Positions 8,937 through 17,917 of a stretch of 64,000 nt of DNA are shown piece after piece. A program made the translations under genes and the position numbers. Source of the DNA: Arsenicicoccus bolidensis DSM 15745 (GTDB lineage Bacteria > Actinomycetota > Actinomycetes > Actinomycetales > Dermatophilaceae); the NCBI RefSeq assembly GCF_000426385.1, contig NZ_AUFG01000004.1, forward strand, positions 62,001 to 126,000, in the 5' to 3' direction. The notes beneath the pieces were generated by a model. That model searched no databases. It worked only from the letters and a program-made list of their open reading frames with translations, and was not told where the DNA came from. The stretch's first letter is position 1. Each line of letters opens with the position of its first letter.

Positions 8937-10391
8937 ATGGCGCTGTGGACGCTGCACAACGGGGGAGTCCTGGAGCCGGGAGCCGTGGTGGCCCCGCACG
9001 AGAGGCTCGGCTGGGGCAAGACCATCGGGCTCGGTGCCCAGCACGTCGTCGCGATGTTCGGCGCGACCTTCGTCTTCCCGATCCTCATGGGGCTCAACCC
9101 CCAGCTCGCGGTGATGATGAGCGGCGTCGCGACGCTGCTGTTCCTGGCGATCGTGCGTGGCCGGGTCCCGAGCTACCTGGGCTCGTCGGCGTCCTTCGTC
9201 GGGGTCGCGACCGCCATCTACGCCGCGGGCGGGACCCCGGCGCACGTGTCCGGCGCGATGCTGTGGTGCGGTGTCGCCCTGGCCGTCGTGGGTGTCGTCA
9301 TCCACCTCGCCGGCGCCACCGCCATCCACCGCACGCTGCCCCCCGTGGTCACCGGCGCGGTCGTCATGCTCATCGGGTTCAACCTCGCGCCGGTGGTCGC
9401 GCGCACCTACTGGCCGCAGGACCAGTGGGTCGCGCTGCTGGTCATGCTGGTCGTGGTGCTGCTCAACGTCGGGGTCCGCGGGTTCCTCTCCCGGGTCGCG
9501 ATCTTCCTCGCCCTCGTGATCGGGTATGCCGTGTCCTGGGTCCTCGACCTCGTGGCCGGACCCATCACGAGCTTCCAGCCGGGCGCCGTCTCCGCGCAGA
9601 ACCCCACCGGTGTCGTGGAGCACCTGCGCCTCGACTGGTCGGCGGTCAGCGCGGCCCCGTGGTTCGGCTTCCCGCCCGCCACGTCCGGCACCACCGTCGG
9701 CTGGCACCTGCCGCAGTTCTCGCTCGCCTACGCCCTGCTCGCCCTGCCCGTCGTCATCGCCCTCATCGCCGAGAACACCGGCCACGTCAAGGCCGTCGCC
9801 GAGATGACCGGCACCCCCCTCGACAAGGACATGGGCAAGGCGATCATGGCTGACGGCCTGGGCTCGGTCCTCGCCACCGGGGTGGGCGCCGGGCCCACGA
9901 CCACGTATGCCGAGAACATCGGCGTCATGGCCGCCACCCGTGTCTACTCCACCGCCGCCTACGTCGTGGCCGCGCTCGTGGCCATCCTGTTCGGCTTCTC
10001 CCCGAAGTTCGGGGCGATCATCTCGGCCACCCCGGGTGGTGTGCTCGGCGGCATCTGCGTCGTGCTCTACGGCATGATCGGCCTGCTCGGCGCCAAGATC
10101 TGGAAGGAGAACGGGGTCGACTTCGGCAACCCCGTCAACCTGGTCCCCGTCGCCGCCGGCATCATCATCGGCATCGGGGACACCTCGCTGCGGTTCACGG
10201 ACGACTTCACCCTCGGGGGCATCGCGCTCGGCACCATCGTCACCGTCGGGCTCTACCACCTCGCGCACGCGGTGGCCCCGCGCCACCTGCGCGACACCGC
10301 GGGCGGCAGCAACATCGTCCTGGACGCCCCCGGCATGTACGTCGACGAGGACTACCGCGAGCTCGCCGGGGACGAGCGCGACCGGCGCTGA
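8937..10391 (+). CDS. NCS2 family uracil/xanthine permease
   Basis: This 484-residue inner-membrane protein has many hydrophobic segments. Family signatures are QHVVAMFGATFVFP at the N-terminus, AENTGHVKAV with the substrate-binding Glu in TM8, and GAGPTTTYAENIGVMA in TM10. By similarity to UraA the likely substrate is uracil imported with protons, but xanthine transport cannot be excluded. ATG 8937 has a good GAGGAG 9 nt upstream. An overlapping two-codon frame (ATG ACC TGA, 8929-8937) shares bases with the start. The gene converges on the FUSC-type gene with only 4 nt between the two stops. Confidence 0.88.
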   Translation: MALWTLHNGGVLEPGAVVAPHERLGWGKTIGLGAQHVVAMFGATFVFPILMGLNPQLAVMMSGVATLLFLAIVRGRVPSYLGSSASFVGVATAIYAAGGTPAHVSGAMLWCGVALAVVGVVIHLAGATAIHRTLPPVVTGAVVMLIGFNLAPVVARTYWPQDQWVALLVMLVVVLLNVGVRGFLSRVAIFLALVIGYAVSWVLDLVAGPITSFQPGAVSAQNPTGVVEHLRLDWSAVSAAPWFGFPPATSGTTVGWHLPQFSLAYALLALPVVIALIAENTGHVKAVAEMTGTPLDKDMGKAIMADGLGSVLATGVGAGPTTTYAENIGVMAATRVYSTAAYVVAALVAILFGFSPKFGAIISATPGGVLGGICVVLYGMIGLLGAKIWKENGVDFGNPVNLVPVAAGIIIGIGDTSLRFTDDFTLGGIALGTIVTVGLYHLAHAVAPRHLRDTAGGSNIVLDAPGMYVDEDYRELAGDERDRR

Positions 10392-10395
10392 GCGG

Positions 10396-11568
10396 CTACT
10401 CGGTGGTCGGCGGGGGAGTGTCCCTGCCCAGGTCGGTCTCCAGCACGCGGCGGATCTCGTGCTGGGCGGCGTCGAAGGACAGGCCCAGCACCTGCAGCAG
10501 GTCCACCACGATGGAGCGGAGCTGCGCGCGGATGACCTCGGCCGAGAGGGTCGCGTCGGGGTCGGGGTCGCGCGTCAGCCGCCCGATCTCGAGCAGCTCC
10601 GGCTCCAGGTCCTCCGACAGCTCGCCGGCGCTGAGGGCGTCGGAGATGTGGTCGACGACCTCGGCGAGCCGGTCGATGGCGTCGGTGTAGCGGTCCGGGA
10701 CGTGCTCGGCGTTCTGCAGCGCGACGGTGGCCCGGCGGATGAGCACCCGCATGTTGCGGATGGCCCGGTCCATCGGCTCCATCAGGTTGGCGACCTCCTC
10801 CACCGCGGGTCGGTGCCGCCGGTGGAAGGGCGTGACCCGCATGACCTCCAGGCTGTCCGCGGAGAAGCCGCGCAGCGCCGTCAGGTCGCGCTCGGTGGCC
10901 CGGGCGGCCGTCAGGGCCTCCTCGCAGGCCTCGAGGTCGTCGTCGCGCAGGGCGGACGAGGTCGCGTGCAGCAGGTCGCCGATCGCGTCCAGGATCTTGC
11001 TCGCCTGGCTGCGCGGCTTGACGAGGGAGGAGCTGGGCACGAGGGAGGCGAACACCAGGGCGACCACCGCCCCGACGAGCGCCTCGAACCAGCGGCCGAA
11101 CGCGCCCTGGGGGGCGGCGGCCAGCAGGGCCACGATCATGCCCTGGATGCCGGCCTGGTTGGCCATGAGGGTGCCCGCCCCGAGGAGGGTGGCGATCGTC
11201 ATACCGGCACTGACGATCAGCAGGATCTGCCAGGGCCCGATGCCGAAGAGGTGCACGAAGGACTCCCCGATGAACGCCCCCACCGCGACGCCCACCGTGA
11301 TCTCCAGCGCCCGGCGCAGCCGCTGGCCGTAGGTCATCCCGAGCGCGACGATCGCCGCGACGGGCGCGAACAGCGGCACACCCACGTCGAAGACGTAGTG
11401 CGCGATGGAGTAGGCGGTCATCGCCGCGAGGGCGCACTGGGCGATGAAGAAGAGCCGCTGGCGCAGGCGACGGGCGCTGCGCAGCGCCCCGCGCCGGGAC
11501 AGCCGGGCGGACGAGCGACCCAGGTCTGCGGCGCGCTCGCCCCAGTGGACGTGACGGGTGGCGCCCAC
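10396..11568 (-). CDS. FUSC/aromatic acid exporter-type membrane protein
   Basis: This 390-residue protein has a basic N-terminal tail, then five to six closely spaced hydrophobic helices between about residues 35 and 190, and a long helical cytoplasmic C-terminal domain (about residues 195-375). That layout matches the FUSC-like family, which includes aromatic acid and fusaric acid efflux proteins, although the substrate here is unknown. GTG 11568 was chosen because it lies 1 nt after the stop of the upstream DUF4287-type gene, giving translational coupling. Confidence 0.72.
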   Translation of the reverse strand: MGATRHVHWGERAADLGRSSARLSRRGALRSARRLRQRLFFIAQCALAAMTAYSIAHYVFDVGVPLFAPVAAIVALGMTYGQRLRRALEITVGVAVGAFIGESFVHLFGIGPWQILLIVSAGMTIATLLGAGTLMANQAGIQGMIVALLAAAPQGAFGRWFEALVGAVVALVFASLVPSSSLVKPRSQASKILDAIGDLLHATSSALRDDDLEACEEALTAARATERDLTALRGFSADSLEVMRVTPFHRRHRPAVEEVANLMEPMDRAIRNMRVLIRRATVALQNAEHVPDRYTDAIDRLAEVVDHISDALSAGELSEDLEPELLEIGRLTRDPDPDATLSAEVIRAQLRSIVVDLLQVLGLSFDAAQHEIRRVLETDLGRDTPPPTTE

Positions 11569-11569
11569 G

Positions 11570-12148
11570 TCAGTTCTGCTCGTAGGCGGCCAGCACCAAC
11601 GGCTCCAGCGTGCTGACCTGCTCGATCGGCGTGGCCGCCGGCAGGTGGATCCAGTGGGTGGCCTGGGCGAAGCCCTTGGCCGGCTCGAGCCGGTCGTCGG
11701 CGGGCGTGACCTGGCGATAGCGCAGCCCGACCCGGAGGGTGTTGCGCGGGCCGGGCGCCACCGCGAGGAACTGGGTCGTCCGCACCACGGGGATGTAGGT
11801 CGCGCGACCCTGCACCTCGGCGTCCCCACCCATCGCGCGGCCCAGCCCGACGACCGCCTCGTGCAGGGGCCGCAGGTGGGATCGCTTGCCGGCATACAGC
11901 TCGTCGGTGACCTGGTCGACGGTGGGCATGGACCACCCGGCCGCCTCGGCCGCCGCGAAACCCACCGTCCACCGCGAGTTCTGGGCCAGGCCGTGCACGT
12001 CCCCCAGCCAGGCGCGGACGGCCTTCTGGTCCAGCGGGTCCGGCCCCTCGGCCTGCACCAGCGCCACCCACTCCTCGACCGTGCGCCCGGTGCGGGCCTT
12101 CATCGAGCGGGTGACCGCGTCCACCATGTCCTTCGGTTCGTTGCCCAC
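11570..12148 (-). CDS. DUF4287/DUF5655-type conserved protein
   Basis: This 192-residue soluble protein has two recognisable parts: an N-terminal GRTVEEWVALVQ segment typical of DUF4287, and a C-terminal DUF5655-like part from about residue 85 (LRPLHEAVV). Its biochemical role is unknown. GTG 12148 is supported by a GACAAT hexamer ending 6 nt upstream that overlaps the last codons of the kinase gene. It is followed with a 1-nt gap by the FUSC-type gene, so the two are probably expressed together. Confidence 0.7.
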   Translation of the reverse strand: MGNEPKDMVDAVTRSMKARTGRTVEEWVALVQAEGPDPLDQKAVRAWLGDVHGLAQNSRWTVGFAAAEAAGWSMPTVDQVTDELYAGKRSHLRPLHEAVVGLGRAMGGDAEVQGRATYIPVVRTTQFLAVAPGPRNTLRVGLRYRQVTPADDRLEPAKGFAQATHWIHLPAATPIEQVSTLEPLVLAAYEQN

Positions 12149-12152
12149 GCGC

Positions 12153-12776
12153 TCATTGTCCCGTATCCAGGACGAGGTCGGCGTGATCTCGGGTCGCCTC
12201 GCGGGCGAAGTGGGCGCCCTCCTGACGGGACCAGCGCTCCCAGTGGGGACGGTAGGCCTCGCCGTCGCGCTCGAGCCCGCGACGCATGCGGGTCTCGCGG
12301 TCGGCCTCCAGCCAGGCCAGGGCGGACAGCCGAGGCCGTATGACGCCCGCCCCGCACCCCACGCCCTCGACGACGAGCCACCGTGCGGTGCACGGGATCT
12401 CGTGACGCTCGGCATAGACGCCGCGCTCCCAGTCGTAGCGCCGGTAGGACGCGTCCCGGCCGTGGGCCAACGGCTCGACGACCTGGGAGGACAGCAACGG
12501 CACGGCGGCGGCCAGCCCGTCCCAGCCGGGGTAGAGGTCGTCCATGTGCAGGACCTCCACCTCGGCCGGGGCGTGCGGACTCTCGTCGCCGGTGCTGCCC
12601 GCTAGCCCCGTCAGCCCGGTCAGGTGCGCCTCGACGTCCGCCGCGAAGGTCGTCTTGCCGGAGCCGCTGGGCCCGTCGATCGCGATGATCCGGGTGCCGC
12701 AGGGCAGGGCGGGCCGCCGCCGGGCGATGCCGACCAGCTCGGCGGCGGAGCTGGCGGAGGTCGCGGACGAGGGCAT
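12153..12776 (-). CDS. P-loop kinase, uridine kinase-like
   Basis: This 207-residue protein carries a clear Walker A motif, GPSGSGKTTFA, near residue 34. An aspartate pair in LHMDDLYPGW matches the substrate/metal site of the uridine kinase/phosphoribulokinase-like superfamily, and VVEGVG resembles the Walker B-like strand. The substrate is uncertain; nucleosides are plausible. The ATG at 12776 is fixed by TAGGCT (12784-12789, minus strand) ending 7 nt upstream. It is divergent from hisF with 83 bp between the starts. Confidence 0.75.
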   Translation of the reverse strand: MPSSATSASSAAELVGIARRRPALPCGTRIIAIDGPSGSGKTTFAADVEAHLTGLTGLAGSTGDESPHAPAEVEVLHMDDLYPGWDGLAAAVPLLSSQVVEPLAHGRDASYRRYDWERGVYAERHEIPCTARWLVVEGVGCGAGVIRPRLSALAWLEADRETRMRRGLERDGEAYRPHWERWSRQEGAHFAREATRDHADLVLDTGQ

Positions 12777-12847
12777 GGCGCCGAGCCTAGGCGTCGGCGC
12801 ATCGTCCGGCGATCAGGCTGGGAGGGGACCGGTCGAGCCTGCGTGGC

Positions 12848-12853
12848 TAGGAT
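12848..12853 (+). promoter_or_regulatory. Leaderless -10 element (TAGGAT) for hisF
   Basis: TAGGAT ends 6 nt before GTG 12860. A divergent TAGGCT for the kinase gene lies about 60 bp away on the other strand. Confidence 0.6.
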
Positions 12854-12859
12854 CTGCGG

Positions 12860-13633
12860 GTGACTGTCGCCACCCGTGTGATCCCCTGCCTGGACGTCGA
12901 TGCCGGACGCGTCGTCAAGGGCGTCAACTTCGAGAACCTCCGGGACGCGGGCGATCCCGTCGAGCTGGCGCGCACCTATGACGCGCAGGGCGCCGACGAG
13001 CTGACCTTCCTCGACGTGACCGCGAGCTCGGGCAACCGGGAGACGACATACGAGATGGTGCGGCACTGCGCCGAGCAGGTGTTCATCCCGCTGACCGTCG
13101 GCGGGGGGGTACGCACCCCCGAGGACGTGGACCGGCTGCTGCGGGCCGGCGCCGACAAGGTGGGCGTCAACACCGCCGCGATCGCGCGTCCCGAGGTGAT
13201 CAGCGAGATCGCCGACCGGTTCGGCAACCAGGTGCTGGTGCTGTCCGCGGACGTCCGGCGGCGCCGGGACGAGCAGGGCCGGCTGGTCGAGGGCTTCGAG
13301 GTGACGACCCACGGCGGCAAGCGCGGCACGGGCATCGACGCCGTCGAGTGGTGCGCGCGGGCCGAGCGGCTCGGCGCGGGGGAGATCCTGCTCAACTCCA
13401 TGGACGCCGACGGCACCAAGGACGGCTTCGACCTCGAGCTGATCCGCCTCGTCCGGCGCGAGGTCACCGTGCCGCTCATCGCGTCGGGGGGCGCGGGCGC
13501 GCTCGAGCACTTCGCGCCCGCGGTCGAGGCCGGGGCGGACGCGGTGCTCGCGGCGAGCGTCTTCCACTACGGCGAGCTGACGATCGGCCAGGTCAAGGAC
13601 GCGTTGCGCGCCGCCGGCCACGAGGTGCGCTGA
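12860..13633 (+). CDS. hisF: Imidazole glycerol phosphate synthase, cyclase subunit
   Basis: The 257-residue TIM barrel uses ammonia from its glutaminase partner HisH to close the imidazole ring and release AICAR. The two catalytic aspartates are visible, in IPCLDVDAG near residue 12 and in VLSADVRR near residue 130. [16 protein letters not shown] and the phosphate-binding IASGGAGA are family motifs. No hisH or hisA lies in the window, so hisF is separated from its partner. It appears monocistronic and ends in a strong hairpin. Confidence 0.95.
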   Translation: MTVATRVIPCLDVDAGRVVKGVNFENLRDAGDPVELARTYDAQGADELTFLDVTASSGNRETTYEMVRHCAEQVFIPLTVGGGVRTPEDVDRLLRAGADKVGVNTAAIARPEVISEIADRFGNQVLVLSADVRRRRDEQGRLVEGFEVTTHGGKRGTGIDAVEWCARAERLGAGEILLNSMDADGTKDGFDLELIRLVRREVTVPLIASGGAGALEHFAPAVEAGADAVLAASVFHYGELTIGQVKDALRAAGHEVR

Positions 13634-13657
13634 CCGGATCGACCCGACCTCGACACA

Positions 13658-13684
13658 TCCGCCTGGCGTGCGAAGCCAGGCGGA
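13658..13684. terminator. Bidirectional hairpin between hisF and the convergent gene
   Basis: Arms TCCGCCTGGC and GCCAGGCGGA are perfect 10-bp complements around a 7-nt loop; after one mismatch three more pairs follow (CAC/GTG). It lies 24 nt after hisF and 20 nt before the end of the convergent minus-strand gene. There is no U tract, so termination efficiency is uncertain. Confidence 0.65.
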
Positions 13685-13703
13685 CGTGACTACCTGAGGC
13701 AGG

Positions 13704-14342
13704 TCAGAGGCCGAGGGAGGTCGTGCGGAAGACGCGGTCGGCCGCCGGGGAACCCTCGACCGTCACGTCGGCCGCCGAGGTCCGCCCGGTCAGGTAGAGC
13801 AGGAGGTCGCCGGGACGCCCGGTCAGCGTGACCGACCCCGCCGCGGTGGGCTTGCGCAGCACCTGCTCGCCGTGACCCGGAGCGACGGCCGTGACGCCGA
13901 CCTTGCACCGCAGCAGGGACAGGCCCCCCATCGTCGAGACCATCCGCCACAGGGCCGCCTCGAGCTCCGGGGTCATCGGGACGTGGGCCACGGGCTGCTG
14001 CGCGCGCAGGACGTCCTCGTGGTGGATGTAGAACTCCGACAGGTTCATCCGCTCGTCGACGGCGGGGATCCGTGCGGGAGCGTAGGCCGGGGGGCCGAAG
14101 CGCACGAGATCGACCAGCTCGGGCCAGGGGCGGGCGGCATACGTCCGCTGGACCTTGGCCGTGTAGCCCGCGAGGGCCGGGACCATGATCCCGGCCGCGG
14201 CGTCGGGGCGACGGTCGCGGGTCGCGAGGTGGGCCGCGAGGTCACGGGTCGTCCACCCCTCGTTGAGGGTGGGGGCGTCCGGCCCGACGCGGTCGAAGAG
14301 GTCGGACAGGGCCTGGCGCTGGGCGGTGGCGAGCGAGGTCAT
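13704..14342 (-). CDS. TIGR03085-type protein (mycothiol-dependent maleylpyruvate isomerase-like)
   Basis: This 212-residue protein contains GPDAPTLNEGWTTRDLAAHL, the signature of the actinobacterial TIGR03085 group within the DinB/maleylpyruvate isomerase N-terminal fold. The four-helix fold of this superfamily usually binds a metal through histidines; HL in the motif and IHHEDV near residue 115 fit. Actual chemistry is unknown. The ATG at 14342 has CAGGAT ending 6 nt upstream. A related but distinct protein occurs at 61340-62077. Confidence 0.75.
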   Translation of the reverse strand: MTSLATAQRQALSDLFDRVGPDAPTLNEGWTTRDLAAHLATRDRRPDAAAGIMVPALAGYTAKVQRTYAARPWPELVDLVRFGPPAYAPARIPAVDERMNLSEFYIHHEDVLRAQQPVAHVPMTPELEAALWRMVSTMGGLSLLRCKVGVTAVAPGHGEQVLRKPTAAGSVTLTGRPGDLLLYLTGRTSAADVTVEGSPAADRVFRTTSLGL

Positions 14343-14403
14343 GGGGCCATCCTGGCACCGTAACCGGTGGCTCCGGCGCCTTGGGATGTGGTGGACTCGC
14401 GGA

Positions 14404-14859
14404 GTGCGTGCCCTCACCGAGCCCGAGATCCGATCAGCCTTCGTCAACGCCTCCCGCCGCGAGGCCGCCCAGGCCGCGATGCCTGATCTGGACGTGATCG
14501 ACTGGCCGGCGCAGGACGTCCTGGGGTGGCGGGACCCCAAGCGGCCGCTGCTCGCCTATGTCGTGCTGGAGGACGACGAGGGATCGCCCCGCGCGGTGAT
14601 GCTGCGGCCGGCCGCCGAGGCCGCCGGGGCACCCCGACGCCGCAAGGTGTGCTCCTGGTGCCAGGACATCACCGAGACCACCGACGTGAGCATGTATGTC
14701 GCGCGCCGTGCCGGCCCGGCCGGACGCGCGGGCAGCAAGGCGGGGACCCTCATCTGCACCGACTTCACGTGCTCCCGCAACGTGCGGCGGGCGCCCACGC
14801 CGATGGAGGTGGGCACGTGCTCGCCGGTGACGAGACGGTGTGACCGGGCACCCCGGTGA
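14404..14859 (+). CDS. FBP-domain zinc-finger protein (EF-G-binding FusB-type C-terminal domain)
   Basis: This protein of about 151 residues has a treble-clef-like zinc site, with CSWCQD and, about 40 residues later, CTDFTCSRNVRR. That matches the FBP C-terminal domain that lets FusB-type proteins bind elongation factor G. In actinobacteria these proteins are common and mostly uncharacterised; fusidic acid resistance should not be assumed. GTG 14404 has TGGACT ending 6 nt upstream. ATG 14386, six codons earlier, is the alternative start. It sits between a divergent gene and hisI. Confidence 0.72.
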   Translation: MRALTEPEIRSAFVNASRREAAQAAMPDLDVIDWPAQDVLGWRDPKRPLLAYVVLEDDEGSPRAVMLRPAAEAAGAPRRRKVCSWCQDITETTDVSMYVARRAGPAGRAGSKAGTLICTDFTCSRNVRRAPTPMEVGTCSPVTRRCDRAPR

Positions 14860-14865
14860 CCTTGG

Positions 14866-14871
14866 CACAAT
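14866..14871 (+). promoter_or_regulatory. Leaderless -10 element (CACAAT) for hisI-trpE
   Basis: CACAAT ends 6 nt before the hisI GTG at 14878, just after the stop codon of the FBP-domain gene. Confidence 0.5.
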
Positions 14872-14877
14872 GACCCG

Positions 14878-15258
14878 GTGACCCCCGACGACGCCATACG
14901 GCCTCCCGCCCTGGACCCGAGCATCGCGAGCCGCCTCAAGCGCGACGACCACGGACTGGTCGCGGCGGTGGTGCAGCAGCACGACACCGGTGACGTGCTC
15001 ATGATCGGCTGGATGGACGACGAGGCGCTGCGTCGCACGCTCGCCGAGGGGCGCGTGACCTTCTGGAGCCGCAGCCGTCAGGAGTACTGGCGCAAGGGCG
15101 ACACCTCCGGTCACGCCCAGTTCGTCAAGGGCGTGGCGATCGACTGCGACGGAGACGCCCTGCTGGTGCGCGTCGACCAGGTCGGCGCCGCCTGCCACAC
15201 CGGCGAGCGCACCTGCTTCTACACCGATCTGCCTGCGACAGAAGGGAATCGACCGTGA
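14878..15258 (+). CDS. hisI: Phosphoribosyl-AMP cyclohydrolase
   Basis: The 126-residue enzyme opens the adenine ring of phosphoribosyl-AMP, the third step of histidine synthesis. Signatures are [25 protein letters not shown], the Mg-binding DCDGDALL, and the zinc-binding cysteines in [11 protein letters not shown]. The length is that of the stand-alone cyclohydrolase, consistent with a separate hisE at 6 kb. It overlaps trpE by 4 nt (GTGA), so a histidine and a tryptophan enzyme are translationally coupled, an arrangement also found in other actinobacteria. Confidence 0.95.
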   Translation: MTPDDAIRPPALDPSIASRLKRDDHGLVAAVVQQHDTGDVLMIGWMDDEALRRTLAEGRVTFWSRSRQEYWRKGDTSGHAQFVKGVAIDCDGDALLVRVDQVGAACHTGERTCFYTDLPATEGNRP

Positions 15259-16802
15259 GCGACCGGACCGCCGGGGCCGTGCCCGACCTGGGCTACGGCG
15301 TCACCTGGCCGCCCCTCGACACCTTCCGCGAGCTGGCCGCCGGCCGTCGGGTGATCCCCGTGGCGCGGCGCCTGCTCGCCGACGCCGAGACGCCGCTGTC
15401 GGTCTATCGCAAGCTCGCGCAGGACCGGCCGGGCACCTTCCTGTTCGAGTCGGCCGAGCACGGCGGCGTGTGGTCGCGCTACTCGATCGTGGGGGCGGCC
15501 AGCCTCGCCACCCTGACCGAGAGCGGGGGCGCGGCCACCTGGCTCGGCGACGTGCCCGCGGGCATCCCCACGGAGGGCAGCCCGGTGGAGGTCCTGCGCG
15601 ACACCGTGGAGGTGCTCGGCACCGACCCCGTCGCGGGCCTGCCGCCCCTCACCGGCGGGATGGTCGGCTTCGTCGGCTATGACGCGGTCCGCCGGTGGGA
15701 GCGTGTGCCCGACGGCGCCGAGGACGTCCTGCACCTGCCCGAGCTGGCCATGATGCTCGCCACCGACCTCGCCGTGATGGACCACGCGGACGGCTCGATC
15801 CTGCTCGTGGCCAACGCGATCAACGTGGACGACACGGACGAGCGGGTGGACGAGGCGCACGCCGGCGCCGTGGAGCGGCTCGACCGGATGGTGCGCGAGC
15901 TGGCTGCTCCGGCGCCGAGCACGGTCGCCGTGGTCGAGCCGCTTGCGCCGGGGGCGACGAGCAACATGTCTCCTGAGGACTTCCACGCGATGGTCGAGCA
16001 GGGCAAGGAGGCGATCCGCGCGGGCGAGGTCTTCCAGGTCGTGCTGTCGCAGCGGTTCAGCGTGCCGTGCCCCGCCGACGCCCTCGACGTCTACCGCGTC
16101 CTGCGCGCCTCCAACCCCAGCCCCTACATGTACCTCCTGCGCTGCCCCGACCCCGACGGCGGCAGCTATGACATCGTCGGGTCCAGCCCGGAGGCCCTGG
16201 TCAAGGTGACCGGGCGGCGCGTCATCACCCACCCGATCGCCGGGTCCCGTCCGCGGGGCGCCGGCCCCGAGGAGGACGTGCAGCTCGAGAAGGACCTGCT
16301 GGCCGACCCCAAGGAACGCTCCGAGCACGTGATGCTCGTCGACCTGTCCCGCAACGACCTGCAGCGCGTCTGCGACGCCGGCACGGTCGACACCGTCGAG
16401 TTCATGACGATCCGGCGCTACAGCCATATCATGCACATCGAGTCCACGGTCGTCGGTCGCCTCTCGGAGGGGCGGAGCGCGTATGACGTCCTGGCCGCCA
16501 CGTTCCCCGCCGGCACGCTGTCAGGGGCACCCAAGCCCCGCGCGCTCAGCCTCATCGACGAGCTCGAGCCGAGCCGCCGCGGGCTCTACGGGGGGGTGGT
16601 CGGCTACCTCGACTTCCACGGGGACCTCGACATGGCGATCGCCATCCGCACCGCCCTCATCCGCGACGGGGTCGCGCACGTGCAGGCCGGCGGCGGCATC
16701 GTCGCGGACTCGGTGCCCGAGCTCGAGCTGCAGGAGTCCCGCAACAAGGCGGCGGCAGCCCTGCGGGCCGTCGCCGCCGCGACCGGCTTGCGGGCGCCGT
16801 GA
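15255..16802 (+). CDS. trpE: Anthranilate synthase component I
   Basis: The 515-residue chorismate-utilising enzyme makes anthranilate, taking ammonia from the glutaminase Trp[17 protein letters not shown] corresponds to the feedback-inhibition LLESx region that binds tryptophan. The catalytic half has [23 protein letters not shown] and [17 protein letters not shown]. No trpG or trpD lies in the window, so they must be elsewhere. The GTG start is inside the hisI stop; GAAGGGAA 5-12 nt upstream can serve as a weak ribosome-binding site. Confidence 0.95.
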   Translation: MSDRTAGAVPDLGYGVTWPPLDTFRELAAGRRVIPVARRLLADAETPLSVYRKLAQDRPGTFLFESAEHGGVWSRYSIVGAASLATLTESGGAATWLGDVPAGIPTEGSPVEVLRDTVEVLGTDPVAGLPPLTGGMVGFVGYDAVRRWERVPDGAEDVLHLPELAMMLATDLAVMDHADGSILLVANAINVDDTDERVDEAHAGAVERLDRMVRELAAPAPSTVAVVEPLAPGATSNMSPEDFHAMVEQGKEAIRAGEVFQVVLSQRFSVPCPADALDVYRVLRASNPSPYMYLLRCPDPDGGSYDIVGSSPEALVKVTGRRVITHPIAGSRPRGAGPEEDVQLEKDLLADPKERSEHVMLVDLSRNDLQRVCDAGTVDTVEFMTIRRYSHIMHIESTVVGRLSEGRSAYDVLAATFPAGTLSGAPKPRALSLIDELEPSRRGLYGGVVGYLDFHGDLDMAIAIRTALIRDGVAHVQAGGGIVADSVPELELQESRNKAAAALRAVAAATGLRAP

Positions 16803-17449
16803 GCCCGGCCCGGGTGGTCGTGCTCCCGGCCCTGCTGGGCGCCGGGACCGTGTTCGGGCTGGCGACCCAGCCCTGGGCCACCGGCAGCTCCGTGGACGCC
16901 CTGGTCGGGAGCCGGACCGTCACCGCGACCGGATCGTCGCTGGTCCCCCTCGCGGGGGCGCTGGCGCTCGCGGCCGCCGCCGCGTCGATCGTGGCCGTCA
17001 CCGGCGGGCGGGTGGTGCGCCGCGTCGCGGCCGTCGTCCTGCTGCTGGCGGCGCTCGGCTGCGCCGTCGCCGTCGGGTGGTTCCTCGCGGACCCGGCCTC
17101 GCCGCTGGCCGCCGACCTCGCGACCCGCACCGGACGGACGTCGCCGCCGCGGGTGAGCGCCTCGGCGACCTGGGCCGCCTGGGTGGCGCTGGCGGCGACG
17201 CTGCTGCCCGCGGCCGCGGGCGTCGCGGCGTTGCGGCTGGCCGGCCGCACCCACGGCCTGTCGCGCCGCTACGACGCGCCGGTGGCGCAGGACGCCCGAC
17301 CCGCGGCCGCGCGTGGGGCGTCCCTGTGGGACCAGGTGAGCCGCGGGGAGACCGAGGGCTCCGGTGACGACGGTGCCGACGGCGACACCGACGGCGACAC
17401 CGACGGCGACACCGACACCGACGACGCCGGGCCGCGCCGGTCGCGTTGA
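16799..17449 (+). CDS. Trp biosynthesis-associated membrane protein (Trp_oprn_chp)
   Basis: This 216-residue protein has four hydrophobic segments in the pattern of the actinobacterial Trp_oprn_chp family (TIGR02234/PF09534), found beside trpE. QPWAT after the first helix is a family feature. Its function is unknown; an Rv1610-like gene occupies the same place in mycobacteria. The C-terminal tail is acidic and low-complexity, made by three 12-bp tandem repeats (17378-17413). It overlaps the trpE stop by 4 nt. Confidence 0.82.
   Translation: MSPARVVVLPALLGAGTVFGLATQPWATGSSVDALVGSRTVTATGSSLVPLAGALALAAAAASIVAVTGGRVVRRVAAVVLLLAALGCAVAVGWFLADPASPLAADLATRTGRTSPPRVSASATWAAWVALAATLLPAAAGVAALRLAGRTHGLSRRYDAPVAQDARPAAARGASLWDQVSRGETEGSGDDGADGDTDGDTDGDTDTDDAGPRRSR
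17378..17413 (+). repeat. Three tandem 12-bp units GACGGCGACACC inside a coding tail
   Basis: Perfect tandem copies encode Asp-Gly-Asp-Thr three times in the acidic C-terminus of the Trp-associated membrane protein. Being a multiple of 3, changes in copy number would keep the frame. Confidence 0.8.
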
Positions 17450-17508
17450 CCTGACACAATGGCGCCAGCGATTCCCCGACCCTCACGCCCCGACCAGGAG
17501 CCAGACCG

Positions 17509-17784
17509 ATGATCGAAGACCGTCCCGACGCCGCACCCTCCGCCAACGAGCAGGCCACGCACGACACGCACGGCCAGTCGATCGCGGCCTGGGCCACCGT
17601 GGGCGTCATGCTCCTCGGGGCCGTGGTGACCTCCCTCGCGGTGGTCTTCGCCAACTGGTTCTGGATCATCGTCGGCGCCGTGATCGTCGTGGCCGGTCCG
17701 GTGCTCGGCAGCGTCCTCGTCAAGGCGGGCTACGGCGCCGGCGGGCCCAAGGACAGCTTCACCAACTCCCCGCACCACCGCTGA
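17509..17784 (+). CDS. HGxxPAAW family small membrane protein
   Basis: This 91-residue protein has the motif HGQSIAAW near residue 22, a variant of HGxxPAAW, followed by two hydrophobic helices and a short hydrophilic tail. Members are found in actinobacterial trp regions and have no known function. AGGAG (17496-17500) lies 8 nt before the ATG. A CACAAT hexamer at 17455-17460 could give it its own promoter. Confidence 0.75.
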   Translation: MIEDRPDAAPSANEQATHDTHGQSIAAWATVGVMLLGAVVTSLAVVFANWFWIIVGAVIVVAGPVLGSVLVKAGYGAGGPKDSFTNSPHHR

Positions 17785-17835
17785 CGCCTCGGCGTCGCTG
17801 TAGAACCGCGGCGCCACCCCGCATCCCCAAACGAC

Positions 17836-17888
17836 AAAGATCGTGAGTGTTTGGTCCAAGAATCTTGGACCAAACACTCACGATCTTT
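17836..17888. repeat. 53-bp perfect palindrome, copy 1; probable bidirectional terminator
   Basis: Two 26-nt arms are exact reverse complements around one central base; the left arm begins AAAGATCGTGAGTGTTTGG. It lies between the convergent HGxxPAAW and DUF4190-type genes. On the plus strand it runs into TTTT, and because the arms begin with AAA the minus-strand transcript also ends in U residues, so it can work as an intrinsic terminator in both directions. A second, near-identical copy is at 32827-32879. Confidence 0.85.
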
Positions 17889-17917
17889 TGGGTGGAGCGT
17901 GAGGTGGGGCGATCGGA

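Noticed and set aside
14404-14859. Calling the FBP-domain protein a fusidic acid resistance factor
   Set aside because: Only the zinc-finger C-terminal domain type is recognisable; such proteins are widespread in actinobacteria without known resistance.
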